From assembly GCA_000231825.2 (NCBI GenBank), contig JH720312.1:471718-535717 (forward strand): a stretch of DNA of 64,000 nucleotides, read 5' to 3'. The stretch comes from Tetrahymena elliotti 4EA (taxonomy: Eukaryota; Ciliophora; Oligohymenophorea; Hymenostomatida; Tetrahymenidae). Positions 1-13,092 of the stretch are shown one piece after another (the stretch's first letter is position 1; the number at the start of each line of letters is the position of its first letter). The notes beneath the pieces were generated by a model. That model was given only the letters and a program-made list of their open reading frames with translations. It was not told the origin of the DNA and did no database searches. The position numbers and the translations under genes are program-made.

Positions 1-189
1 GGAACATTATTTTTGGCAAGACCTGTTTGTTTATATATAATATCGAATAATACGGTACGTGCAAATCTAGTTATTTATATCGAATAAAATTTAAATTTAA
101 TTTAATTAAGTTAAGGAGTTTGAAAATTCAAATTTTAAATGTATTTTTAATTAGATAAAAACTTTATTTACTTTTATTTTTTTATTGGT

Positions 190-1095
190 TATTTTATTTC
201 AGATTTAATAGTATCAATAAAATTTTATAAAGTACTATTTTGGTGAAGTCTATATGTGGGTCTAGCTTAGCAAAATTATTTATTTTAACTCCTAAAAAAG
301 TGTATTCCTTTATGATTGGGATCCCAAAAGTCATTTCGTTGTTAAAGTTGTATTCAAAATCATTAATTTTCATTACACCAGATTTAGATGGATTTAAAAT
401 TAAATTGTATGACTTGAATATTTTTAATACAAATTTTATAGATTTTTTGCTTTCATAATAATCACTATATATTCAGCATAGAGTCTATAGAAGAAGTCTT
501 ATTTTATTTTGGAGAAAACTTCTTCAATGTATATGTTAAATAGTGCTGGGCTGAAGCGAGAGCCTTAGTGTACCCCATTTAAAAATTGATATTGGTAATT
601 ATCATTCTTAAAGTTTATATTATATTGGAGTAGTTTTAGGAAAGTTACTTGATTCTGTGTTAGAATATTTTTATTTCCTAAGATACTATAAATTAATTAC
701 CTATTAATTGTATTATAAGTACTCTTTAGATCAATAAAGAGTACTATTTGCATGTCTTTTTTTTTATATTTTTTCATTTCTAGAATTAATGAGAGAATAT
801 TAAGTTAAGTTTAACAGTTTTATATGTATCCTATTTGATTTACATCTAATTTTTCTGATAAATCAGTTTATAATTTAGGTAGAAATCTAATTTCAAACTA
901 TTTATAACTGTATCTAAAAAGATTATTATTGGCAAAATTCATGTTGTTGAGGAATATTTTGCCATTTTTTATTTAATGGTATAAGTCTACCTTCAAAAAT
1001 TTTATATCCTAGTAATTTTATAACATCAGGATACCACCAATCATAAATTAAAATTGCAAATTGTCCATTGAATTAGAAATTTTGTTGCAATTGTT
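190..1095 (-). mobile_element. decayed non-LTR retrotransposon reverse transcriptase fragment
   Basis: Read with the ciliate code, the minus strand gives a reverse-transcriptase core in the right order. First comes a stretch resembling the conserved RLIPLNKKW lead-in (near 1000-960). Then follow FIDLKS with the first catalytic Asp (721-738), GSRFSPALFNIYIEEVF (about 515-575), the position of the catalytic YxDD box (469-480), and downstream NPSKSG and FLGVKIN. This is the palm/thumb arrangement of LINE-type elements. It is dead: the YADD box reads YAEY, so both catalytic Asp residues are lost, and the frame shifts near 935-945. No endonuclease domain, poly(A) tail or target-site duplication is visible. 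The family call is good; the element name and exact ends are not known. Confidence 0.75.
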
Positions 1096-2096
1096 ATAAT
1101 TATTAATTTACTTTTTATTTACCCTAAATAAACAAACGAAAGCAATAAAATAATAATAATTTCATATAAATTAAATTTATACATTCATACTTAAATCAAG
1201 AATTTTATTGTTCATACTTTATTAAATAATAAATATGAACTTTATCACTGTTGAAAAATAAGAAAATATAATACTAAGAAACAATAAGCAATAATTTTTC
1301 TTTCATTTATCATTTTTTATCGTATTTTCTGTTATTTTACATCAAAAATTTCTTGATATCACAATTATCACCAAAATATTTAGATTTTTTAAAATCTTGA
1401 TGATCGACATTTAGTCCTCATGAGTTTGGAGAGCTGTTTGGTTATAATTAAAGAGGATTTATGGTATTTTAAAAAGATAAATTGAAAGAATCATTGTTAA
1501 TTTCATGCTCCTATTAATTGAAAGAAATATTATTTTTTGAGCTTATTGATAAGAAGAAATACTATCAGGTAAAATATGTTAAATTTCAATTATTCTATTT
1601 CTTTTCTTGTATTTTCAATTTGTTGTTTTTAGACCTTAGATTTCATTTTTTTTTTTGGAGAGATTCAAGTTCATGTTTTAAATTAAGAAATTCTGCAAAT
1701 TGATAATATGTTTAGAAATGGCCAATGTAACTGTTTTACATATTAATGCTCTTGCTCTTTTCTTTCTTTTATCTTAGTCTTTCTAATTTAATAATTAAAT
1801 TTTTGTAAGAAAATGAATATAAAATACTTAGTTATTCATTAAAAATATTTTTTATTCTTCAAAAAAAATTCTAAGAATACAAATGTTACTTTCATATTAT
1901 TTTAAAAGTTTAATAATAAAATTAAATGAAAAAAAAAACAAATAATCAATCATAAACAAAGAAATTAAGTTATTTAAAAGCAAATTTTCCAAAATATCCC
2001 TAAAAATAACACAAATAAAAAATTATTTAAAATCATTACAAATTTTTATTTTAAAAAAAAACATTTTTGTTACGAAAATTAATTTTGAAATTTCTT
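1096..2096. other. AT-rich intergenic DNA
   Basis: No frame on either strand holds a convincing protein. The stretch separates the RT remnant from the 3' end of the next gene. It consists of long A and T runs, typical of ciliate spacer. Confidence 0.5.
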
Positions 2097-5000
2097 TCAC
2101 AAAATGAAAAATATTAAAATTAATAAGAATAAAAATTCTATCTTATTTGAGAGTGTTTATTAAACTGGAGTTATTTTGACCTAAACAGGTAAAGTCGTTT
2201 TTTAGTTAGAATAGACTCCAATTGGTGTTAAGTAAAATCCTACTGAATCGAAACTTGTTGAGGAATTAAAGCTACTCACTATCAATTAACTTGTACTGAT
2301 GTAATTTAATTATCCAACACTTCCTACTTTGTCATCCTTTCTATTCATAAAATAGTAACAATTTTAGTTAGCAAAAAATATTTTCATTTAACCACTTAGA
2401 GAAATTGAATCTATCAGCTAATATTCAAAAGAGCTTTTTATTGTGAAAGGTTGTTGCTTGGTTTAGTAGTAGAAAAATATAATGATTTGTGGAGCTTAAA
2501 AATTTTGCATAACTAGTATTGTTTACTATGTATCAAGTGACTAACTTGCAAATCCTAAAAACTAATAGTTGGGCTCATTAAAATATTAGTAACAATCTAA
2601 TTTTTCAAATTTCTTGTCTTAGTTAAATTTGAGTTAAATTTCAAACAAAGAAGAGTTATCTAAACTAATGATGAATTTGGTTTAGCCATTCTATATTATG
2701 CTGTATACTTTTGTCACAAAACTTTGATTATCTAAATTTTAATTCAAATTAATTAGAATATTTTTAATGTCTATTTTCTAAAATTTGTCAAAATTTTTCT
2801 CAATTTAGTAGTATGCAAATCCATTTTCAGAAAAGAAGATATTAGATTAGCATTCATTACTCCACATAAAGTAAACAATATTTAAACGATTCAAATTTTC
2901 ATAAGCAGAGCAATCAATTGAGAATGGTCCTTTATTCCCTCCTGTTAGTATGATTGAGCAAACAGAATATTTGACAGAATTTTGGATTGTTGCAATAAGA
3001 CCTAATTGAGGATCATAAGATATTTTTTGTAAAGTCTAGGTGATTTTATCAAATTAATTTGTAACAGAAACCCATGACTCATTCTTAATTAGTTTAATTT
3101 CAGGAGTTTAGCTATATAGTTAAGGCTATTGAAGCACAGTTATCCTATTAAATTATTAAGTCTAAGGATTTTATTTGTTTTAGCAAAGAGTAAAGAATGT
3201 TTGCTTGATAGTATTTTTATTGGTAGCAGCATCTAATGTTATTGAAATTGAGGATTCATCTGTTTGTAAATAGCAATAATCTAAGTTGTCACCTAAGGTT
3301 ATGCTCAAAATATTTTAGAAAATGAGTTTATTTGAGTAAGTTGTTCCAACAATATCTCCAAATAATATGGTATCATAAGCATTCATTCCATTTGTTAATG
3401 TATCAACCAAACTGTTTTGGAGATAAATTCTTAAGTCCATAATTTAAGAGCTGTAAGCAATTTGCCATCCAAAGAAATTTCCATAATAAATATTACTATC
3501 ACTGAAGGAGTAGAGATCATTGGCTTTTAAGTCTTATGAGTCAAAGTAGTTTAGTAGCTATTTTACTCCATTAGATTCCCTATTGATATATCCATTTTAT
3601 GAAGATAAATCTTTTTAGAGATTAATATTCAAAGTCATTTGTTGATTTTCTTAAGATGATTTTAAGCTATTCTTAAGACTATTTGCTATTTAAACTGATG
3701 CTTATGAGGGGAAATTATAGTCAGAACTGTATCTCTCATCGGGTATTTGATAGTCCATTGAAATTTAGATTGAATAAGAAATAGAGAAAAATTTAATTGA
3801 AGTAGCATCAGTTTTTGTACTGATGAAGCCAATTAGACTACTTCCAAAGAAAGATATGTCAAAAGATTTCACATCGACTAGGATAGAGCACAAAAGTTAA
3901 TTTTAAGAATTTACTTAATTCATTCTGAAGATTAATAAGACTTACTCATTATTTTAATTAGTACCTGGGATGACTAAGTATTCTTGCATGTTTAAAACGT
4001 TGGCAGATCTTTGGATTAAAGATGAGTCAGCAACTTATAGAGTGTAACCTAATCCATAAAGAGACCTTAAGTATTAAGGATCAATAGGAACATTGATAAA
4101 GCTAATTTAATCATTATAGCTATATAGTTTAATTTCTGAAGTATTGTCTGTATATGATCTAATCACAACAAATTTATTGAAGAGTAAAATGATTTATCTT
4201 GATGATTCTTACTTGATTCCATCAGGTATATTTATTGATTAGGAATAGAATTAATTAATATAGTCATATGATTTAATGACATTTTTATCTATAAAAAATA
4301 AAATATTATTTACTGGATTATATGACATAACTGTTTCATTTTCACTAATATCTAAATTAGTTAACTATCTGTGAGAAAGAAGTTTGGTAGTTTTATCAAT
4401 AATATTTGCATAATATTAAATAATTTTAATGGATTTATTATGAGCATAAAATACATTTTGATTGATAGGATCTATGAGACAGTTAATAAAATTATCATAT
4501 GCATCTAATTAAATCATTCCTAAAATATAATTTTTTGCCTAAATTATCGGCAGATAGATTTAAAAAATCTAATTGTCATAAACACAAGCAATTTGTCTGA
4601 TTTGAGTGTAGATTACATTACTTATGTAAGTCTATTATTTATCCAAAATAGAATAAGAATAGTTATTATTTGAGTCAATAGATAGCTAGAGTAGCTAAAT
4701 CTCAAATACTGTTTTTTATGTTTATTGAGCTTCTACTGTATAGACTGCTAAAAATAAATTCTCAATATAAGTATCAGAAAAATACATTAAATTTTTAATT
4801 TCAAGCTGAACACTTTGAATGGAATTTATTTGCTTGGATACTTGGTAATTTATCTAGAAATCATTAGATTTTTTTTGATTAATATTAAGATTCAAGTCTG
4901 AACCAATAATATATTTTTCTATGTTTTTTATTACGAAATTACCCTTACTTTATTAGATAATTTAATAAATATTGTATTGATTTTGAATGATGCTTATTGT

Positions 5001-6425
5001 TGGCTCAGTTTAGCTCAAAGTTTAAATTTAGAAATTCACTATTTAGGAAAATAGGTTTTCTTCTTATTCTCTCACACTAAAATTAAATTTAGAATCTTTA
5101 ATTTAAGTCATGTCTATGGTCATCAAAGGCAAAGACAAAGTAACTTGATATGTCTCATATTTAACTTATTCAGATTATTTAGCATATGTAAATAATAAAG
5201 TGCTAAAAACCTAGCTCACATCAATCAAAGTTAAACCTTAGATAGGATCTAGTTAGAATTCATAAATAAGCTTACCTTATGAAATAGAAAAACCAAGAAC
5301 ATAGTTCTTAGTTACAGCAGCAATCAAATCGTTTGAAATGAAATAGACTCCAAAATCAAAATTTAGACTTAAATTAGAATTAAATTGAACTATTTCTACA
5401 TTCAAAGTGTTACTATCTTAATAGAAAGTAACTATGTAGAGTGTCATCTGATTAATAGCCTAATCTTACTAAGTTTCTAGAAAGTAAACAAGATTTTAAT
5501 TAATATACTTAGTGATATATTTTAACTTGCTTCGATCTTCAATTTAATTTGGAAAAGAATCACCTCCAGCAACAAAAATAGGATTTGAACTTGTATCTTA
5601 CATGTAAGCTACACCAAAGTAAAAGCTTCCATCTTACATAGTGCACTTTACTAAATAAAAAGCATCATTTTCCATATATTCCATATCTTTAGAATAAGTA
5701 CCACAAGGATTATATATTGAGCTAATATATTTAAGAGTAGAGTCCTGTAATAGTGATAGAACAATTTATTAAATATCACCAATTCCTAAAAAATAGTATG
5801 TATTAATATCATTATATTCTTGCTAATTTTGAAGATAAAAATAAAAATATAATTCTGAGTCATAGCCTACGTTAAAAGATTTTTAATTAGAAACATTTGT
5901 TTAATAAATGATATTATTTTCATTTAATTGAATGAACACTAATGCTTAGTTTGTATCTATTTTTAACACTTAGAGTTTTCCATTAGTATATAAAGTTGAT
6001 TATGACAAAGTAATTTTCCAAATTCTTACTTATTTAATTGTTATAAATCTTTGTATATTTTAAATTTCCTCATAGACTACAGTACAGAAAAGATCAAAAG
6101 GCTCATCCCAATTCAAGTATGCACCTACTCTATTTGAAAATGTTGAACTCTATTACAATATGACAGATGAATCTAATTTTTAGAAAGAGTCTGCTTCTAC
6201 TTTTTATGGTTCAAAAATTAATGGATTAACTAATTTCACTCCATTAATATTGTCAATTGTGTCTAAATAAAATGGTTTTTATGTGATTCCAAAATATTGT
6301 GACAAATCTATTTCTTTGTACTCACTCTATTGGAGATTGAGAGAAACATTAATGGGCTCACTTTTTGATATTACTAAGCAAAGCAATAATAAACTTAAAA
6401 AGAAAAGATTTTCTTTTTATTTCAT
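2097..6425 (-). CDS. 1442-aa secreted or surface protein of unknown family, single exon
   Basis: One uninterrupted ciliate-code frame runs from ATG (6423-6425) to TGA (2097-2099) with no in-frame TGA and no need for introns. The start is chosen because it opens a clear signal peptide (MKQKENLFFLSLLLLCLVIS) just after an upstream stop. The C-terminus ends in a short hydrophobic stretch (about the last 14 residues) with no basic tail. That could be a GPI-attachment signal or a type I membrane anchor. In between is a long beta-rich, Asn/Gln/Ser-rich ectodomain with recurring segments of the type NPVNNILFFIDKN, reminiscent of propeller blades. I recognise no catalytic motif. Large signal-peptide proteins like this are common in Tetrahymena; whether it lies at the cell surface, in a secretory granule or in the vacuole is open. 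Confidence 0.8.
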
Positions 6426-8114
6426 CCTTAAAGTTTTTCTTTTTTCTTTTCTAATTAATTTGTTTAAAATTTCTTATTTTAATTGATGCAAATTTAGAAT
6501 CCATTGTAAAATGCATGAAAAGATTCTAATAATAAAATATGAAAATCTTTAGGATTTATCAATTGCAATTATTTTTACTATTTTTTTATTTATAAAAGAA
6601 TTTGTGATAAAAAGAAAATTTATATATACCAACTATAAACCTATATTAATTAACATTAACTTTTTAATTATTATTATTTAGCCATAGTAACAATCTTATT
6701 TTTTTGGTGCCCTAGAGATTTATTAAAAAACCTAATTTAAATAATCAATTTGAAGAATATTTTCCATCAAATCAACTATTAAAGATAAGAAGAACCTTTA
6801 TTATTATAGAAGGGAAGATTTTTGTAATTTTTATCTATTGTAGTTAATAAGTATTGAGCAAGAGTCTTAAATTATGAATAAAAATATTACAAGCTTTTTA
6901 AAACCTTATTAAAGCAACAATTTTAGATAAGAAATTTCCTCATAAAATTTCTATTGATAAAAATCAGTATCCTTTTTATTATTAATTTATTCAGGAAAGA
7001 AATATTTTTAGAATAGTTGTTTAGTTTTTAAGTTTAGCAAAAATCTTAACCTATTAATAAATAATATTCAAATTTTTACAAAGAAAAGTATGAATTTTAG
7101 ATAAAATATTTCCTCATCAAATTCTAAGTAGCAACAAAAGATCATCCTCTTAATTAAAATAAAAAATAATACTTTTATGATTTTAAAATGTAAGAGAGTT
7201 GAATGGCTTTTAGTAATAGCTTTAATTCATTGGTAGTTAAGGTTGCTAGCTATTTTGGATATTGTGGAATTAGAAGTATTAATTTTGTATTCTCATTTAA
7301 AAAGATTATTTTTTTTAATTTAAAATTCAAATAAATTTGATAGGGCTCAAAATTTATTGTTAAATAGAAAAATTTTTAATTCCACACATCTTAACAGGTT
7401 CAGAAACATACTTACGAACAGAGTTTTTCTTTGTAATTAAAATGAATTTAACATGTTTCCTAATTGAATCAAAAATTTTATTGAATTTTGTGATGGTTAA
7501 GATAATACTATCATTAATTTTTTTAATTCTAATAAGTTTTTGGATTTATTTATTTTACTGATTATTTTAATAATTTGAATTTCATTTTACTTTTAATAGA
7601 AATGTCTAAATTACTATTAAATGTTTATACAATCTTAATGCTTTCAAAAGATTCTCGTTAACTAGAATAATTATTTAAAAATCAAAGAATAATATCATAA
7701 AATAAATATTTTAATATAATTCAATTATTTATTGATATATTCACTAATTAAATACAAAGTCTTAAAAAATATATTTGTTACATTATTTCCTGATTCTCGT
7801 TTTAAATATTATTTATATATAAGTATACATGTTAATTATTTTGCTATCAATCTATTATAAATTGATAACTCTTTGTTTTCTTGTTTGTTTTTGTGTTTGA
7901 TTGATTTTTCATAGACTTTGATATTTAATCAGCTAATTTCGATGTTGTTGTTGTTATTGATATTGATATTTGAATTTTTATTTGTTAGTAAGGAGGGTAG
8001 TAATTCCTATCTTTATTCAAGATAAGAAAAGAATACAGTAATATTGCTGCGTTAAAATTAAGTAAATTTTCATTTGAAATAGCGTTTTCATTTTTAGATT
8101 TATATATTACTTTT
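6426..8114. other. spacer with short open stretches, no gene called
   Basis: Several 50-70 codon TGA-free stretches occur on the plus strand, for example around 6700-6880 and 6925-7090. Two segments share a similar core containing TTTCCTCAT (near 6938 and 7111), so decayed repeats or coding scraps are possible. None has a start, splice sites or a recognisable motif. The stretch just below 8114 is the 3' flank of the receiver-like gene. Confidence 0.35.
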
Positions 8115-8558
8115 TCATTGCTCTGATAAGAATTTGTACATAGGTAATTGAGATAAATTTTCAATAATTATTTATTCGTTGAATGGAGTTATCATAAGGG
8201 AATCAGCAGAGCTCATTCTAAATTTCTCTTTATTAAGAATAGAGTTACCCTTTGCATAAAGTACTACGGGGATTGAAGGAATGAGAGAAAATGCCTCAAG
8301 TTATTTTATTGCTTAGCTTATCTCATAGCCATCAAAGCGAGTGTGAGCGCTTATTGAAGAGTCGCAATTAATAAAAACTAAATTTGGCTTTTTGTCTTAA
8401 ATGATTGATATAGAATCATTCTAGTCATCAGAAAATAAAACTTTCACAGAGGGCTCAAACAAGTCACTCAAATATTAATATGTATATTTTTAGGTATCAA
8501 TAACTAAAATGGATTGTCCTCTAAGCTTAGAGAGTAAATGCTTTTTTTATGCAGACAT
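8115..8558 (-). CDS. stand-alone receiver-like domain protein (degenerate response regulator fold)
   Basis: A 147-aa single-exon protein from ATG (8556-8558) to TGA (8115-8117). Almost the whole length follows a CheY-like receiver: strand 1 ILVIDTQ (Asp at residue 21), a second strand VKVLFSDD, the third strand KPNLVFIN with the phospho-acceptor position, DGYEI, strand 4 IPVVLYAKG, and SADSLMITPFNE before the last helix. The key residues are altered. The phospho-Asp position reads Asn (about residue 64), the usual Thr/Ser after strand 4 is Ala, and the conserved Lys before the Pro is Thr. It is therefore probably a pseudo-receiver used for protein binding rather than phosphotransfer. No kinase or output domain is attached. 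The fold call is an inference from this pattern. Confidence 0.7.
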
Positions 8559-10588
8559 TAAAAATATATAAATTCTAATTTTTTTTTTAATCTTGTGACC
8601 CCTAAAAGTTGTAGGTGTTTATTTGCCTTGTTTATACTCTTTATTGTTAATTACTTTTTTTTATTTAATTTTTGATTAATTATTTTTAAAAATGTATTTG
8701 TTTGCTTGTTTATTTCTTGATTTGAAAACATTCTTTAAAATCAATCTTTAGAAATAAATGTTTTTTGAATCCAAACAAACAAGCAAACAAAAGTATCTTT
8801 TTGGTATTCAAATAAAATAGGAATTACATTAATCTAATTACTTCTATGAGAGTGTTTGTTTGATGATATTAACCAAATTATGAGATTATTATTAAACGTT
8901 TGATTGACTATTATTTGTGAAAATATGTAAATTTAATTAAAAAGTTGATAATATATTCAAGTTAATCTCCACCACTCCTAAAAGATACTTTTCTAATGAC
9001 AATCAAATTCAAAAATTACCTTAATTTATTTTCAACTAAATTTGCTGTACTACTAACAAAATAGACCCTATAAAACCTTATCACTAGTTTCAATTTGTTG
9101 ATATTCATCCAATTTTTTATCAAATCCTTTTTTATTTTAAAATAAAAGTAATTCTTCTCAATTTAATTTTTAAAAGAAGAAAAAAGTAAATTAATTCAAA
9201 ATCAGTTTTAGCTTACCAATCTTTAACTTCAATGGATTCAATCATTTCATTCATAAACTTCCATATTAATTTGAATTTAATATGAGTTCTAATTAAATTT
9301 AGGTAAATAAAAAATGGCAAGGTCTTTGTGCTAAAATAGATTTGGCAATGATCAAATGAAGAGAATTTAAATATTTTTGTATGATCCAATAAATTTGTAA
9401 TGAAATTTTAAAATGTCCTTAAAATATTTAACATTTATTTTCAGCTTAACTTACTTATTATGTATTTAATAAAATTAATGGTCTATTTTTTTTCTTGTAT
9501 AAATTAATACCAATTTATTATATTGTGAGATGGGAGAGATATTTTGATTAAATTAGATATTTTTAATTTTAATCACTTATTTTAGATAAAATAAATTACA
9601 ATACAATTCTGTAATTTGTAAGTCAATATTAAAAACTCTAAATTTTAGAAAAAGAACCATATCCATTTTGAAATAAATTAAATATTTTCCTTTCTGGCTT
9701 TAATCTATAAAACAAATAACTTTTAAGAAATCACAATTTTACATATTATTTTAAATAATCTATTAAATATTTTCATTTTTTTTATTTTTTTGAAAGAATT
9801 TCATTATATTCTACATAATGCTTTTATGTCAGATTTAAGTGAATTCTGTCTGTTCTACTACAACTACTCTACATGAATATTAAAAGAATATTTGATAGAA
9901 GAGTGATTTGATAAGTTAAATAAATTAATTTACAAAAATTTAAATTTAAAGATTTTTTACTAAATTTGTAATTAATGGTAACTATTAATTTGAGATGAAA
10001 AAGAAAATGATCTTGTTTCAATCATTCAATTTTATTTTTTAAAATATTTTATTCATTGATTGAATATATTTCTGTTTTTAATTGTTTTTTAGAGACCATT
10101 TTTTTTCGAAAGATTTGAGGATTTCTTTGATCAGAAATAGATCAAAGTAACTGATTAATTTTTGAATGTAAAAATGTTGATATAAAAACTAAAAGTGTAT
10201 AGCAGAGAGAGTGTAATGATCATGTAATTTTTTAAAAGAATTTTAAACCTTAGAATAAAAAGATAAAAACATAGAAAGATCTATGTTAGATATAAAATAA
10301 ATTAATTTACAAATTTTAAAATCTTAACTCATTGGTAGTTATCATAATTTAGTGTTGATGTATATATATATATATATTTATTTTTTTTATTTTTAGTAGG
10401 TCGTCCTTTGATAATTTTAATTATCAATGGTAATATAGTTAATTCATTTTTTTGGTGTTAGTTGAGTTTAAGTCAAGAAAATAGAAGAAATATTTAAGTT
10501 TATTAAGATAGTGAGTGATTGATTCTGTTTTCTTTCGAATAGTGGAAAATTTTGATTTTAATTTGTCTTCATTTCATTCGAATTTAAA
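8559..10588. other. long AT-rich intergenic region
   Basis: Upstream flank of the receiver-like gene and 3' flank of the START-like gene. I see a short (TA)n run at about 10362-10376 and scattered palindromic AT tracts. There is no frame with coding character on either strand. Confidence 0.5.
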
Positions 10589-13092
10589 TCAAACTTCATT
10601 TTATTGTTCTTATTTTTTCTTTTATAGGTATATTGCAATTTTTTCTTTTGCTTGTTACAAAGTATTAGAATTATCTGTTAGGTCACTGTTTTTTAAAAAT
10701 TCTTATATTTAAACTTCAAGCCAGTCATAAAAATCTTTGTTTTTAATCATAGCTTTTTCCCAATTAGTACCTTGGAAATTAGTAGCTTTTTTGATAATTT
10801 TTTCGAAAAAGTAGAAGGCGAACTTACGAGCACACCAATTTTAAATAGATTTAGGTACAAGAGGAATTTTATAGTCAACATTTAATACAATCTTAACATA
10901 ACATTTGTTAGGACCCAAAGGAATGATATTAAATACATAGTATTTATATTCGAGTCTAACATATTTGGTTTTATTGGGGATTTATAAGTCGATTTTACGG
11001 CAAAATTCAGGATCACTATGTATTGATTTTGAAACAAGAGGGATACTACCGATTTCATCAAGTAAATTGTAACCAGCACCATAGAAATAGCATTCTCTCT
11101 TTGAAACCATAGGAACATCCATACAAGCATATCCAACTTTACGAGCTCTACTTATATCCTTCACTAATTTGCCTTCTTCAACAAATGGAACATAATCCTA
11201 GAAATATTCAAATTCATTACCCAAACAAAGAAGATTTCTAAGTGGGATATCAAGTTCACTTTCCATTCTAAGACTCAAAGAGTTAGAGTCAGGGTATTAA
11301 TAAGAAATTTTAATTTTTCCTTTTTCTTTTTCAGTAATCCATCCCTTTTTAATTAATGTAAATAAGTTAGTAAGTAATTAAAAATAGATAATTAATTTAA
11401 ATTTAAAAAAGATATTTATCTCTTTTTTGGATTTTAATTTAATCAAATGATCAATTTATAAATTACCTCTTCAACTTGAAGAACTTCTATATTGTAGTTT
11501 ATAAGGTCTGTTTCATCCTTGATAAGTTCTATAAGTTTGAAATTCTTTTCTTTGAATTCTGCAATAGTCTATGTTAATAAAATTGATTAGATTAAAAATG
11601 AAATTCATTAAGAAAATTGTATTAATATTCTCATTATTCTTCTTTGGTTAGTTAAAATTAATTCAAAAATTAGAAAAATTAGATTTGATTGATATCTAAT
11701 AATTCTGGAATTTAAATTTTATGTTTACACTGATTAATTAATACACTTTAAAGAATAATAAATTACCTTTTTTTATTCATAAGGAAGGTCAAGTTCATCA
11801 CATTCACTGAGAATCTATTCAATTTTAAGCACCTTTCTATTAGCCTATTTTATTTAAATAAAATTAGTGATTTTGGATAATAAAAATGGATTTTTAAGAG
11901 ATAATCAAGAATAGAACTTTTCTATCTTTGCATTTGATAGAGAATCCTTTTATTGAAAATGTCTTTATGAAGTAGAATTTCTATTTAATTAATATTTTAC
12001 TGCAAGAATTTTTCTGGCTTCTAAGAGTACTTCTATTTCCTTAATATAATTATTTGCATTTTCCATGTGAATTTCAAAATCACTTTTGGAAATAACAGGA
12101 TCAATAGCAGCGGGAGTATTGATATTTACTGAATTGCCATTGAGCTATTATAATTTCTATTGTAAATTATTTGATCTACTGCTGTGAGATTTAGCCAAAT
12201 TTATTTCATTTAGATTATCGAGATCTTAGTATCTAACTTAATGGTTCTTATATTGAACAAAACTTTCAATCTATTTATAAAAAAAATTTAAAATGAATTC
12301 TAAAATTCGAATTTAAAGATAACTTTGCATTTAAAAATTATTTAAACATAAAAAAGTGAAATCAAATTTAGATTTCCAAGTAATTTTAAGGATTTTTAAA
12401 TTGTTTACATATAAGTCTTCGTCAACATCTTCTTGAGAAGGCTAATTGATGTAATTAGTGTAGCTGCCATATTTTTAAGATGGCTTTCTCTAGAACTATT
12501 CATTGATGGAGTCTACAATAGGATTTTCATTTAATTTAGTACATATCTATGTCATCAAATCAATGAATTCTTTGGACTTTTTTATTAATTATTTTGATTA
12601 GTTAGGCTACTCTAAACAAAAATAAAAGTAAAATATTACGTCAGGTTTTTCATTCATCAAGAAGTATTAATCAACTTCTGATTAAATATTTTTTATAACT
12701 TGGTAGCTATGGCCTGTGCATTACTTTAATTCAAATTCGGCAATGGCTGAATTGATCTATTTATATTCATTTTAAATTGAGTTTTATTAAGCGTTTTTTA
12801 CTTACTTATTTTCAAGCTTGATTTGATTGATTGATTTGTATGTAGAATAAAAAATTAACAAAAATAGAAAAAATCAATTCAAGCAGAATAAATAAGTGTC
12901 TTTTTTATATATTGAAAATGTAATTACTCTGGTTTCGAAAGTCTTTAAATGGTCGAAGTCGACAGCAGGGAGGTCTTCGGAAGAGCTAGACTATTGATTA
13001 AAATGAAAAAAATATTATTTTCATGTTAAATAACTAATGAACTTTAGATTATCTACTAATAAATTATTAAAAATATTTACAATTTTTGACAT
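10589..13092 (-). CDS. START-like lipid-binding domain protein with helical N-terminus
   Basis: Seven exons in ciliate code: 13092-13081, 12990-12928, 12816-12409, 12270-12001, 11844-11767, 11568-11467, 11344-10589. All introns are GT-AG and phase 0; the product is 562 aa. The first exon encodes only MSKI. The N-terminal part is helical and Gln/Lys-rich. Roughly the last 240 residues resemble a START domain: a strand with VPMVSKRECYFYGAGYNLLD, then KYVRLEYKYYVFNIIPLGP, then VNVDYK-type IVLNVDYKIPLVPKS followed by the C-terminal amphipathic helix. START domains bind a lipid or sterol in a hydrophobic cup, so a role in lipid transfer or sensing is likely. There is no signal peptide or membrane segment, so it is cytosolic. 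The family call is by pattern and the ligand is unknown. An exon-3 start further upstream is possible, but only one AG fits the frame. Confidence 0.7.

Noticed and set aside
6283..6486. 67-codon plus-strand ORF
   Set aside because: It overlaps the start and signal peptide of the 1442-aa minus-strand gene and has no motif of its own.
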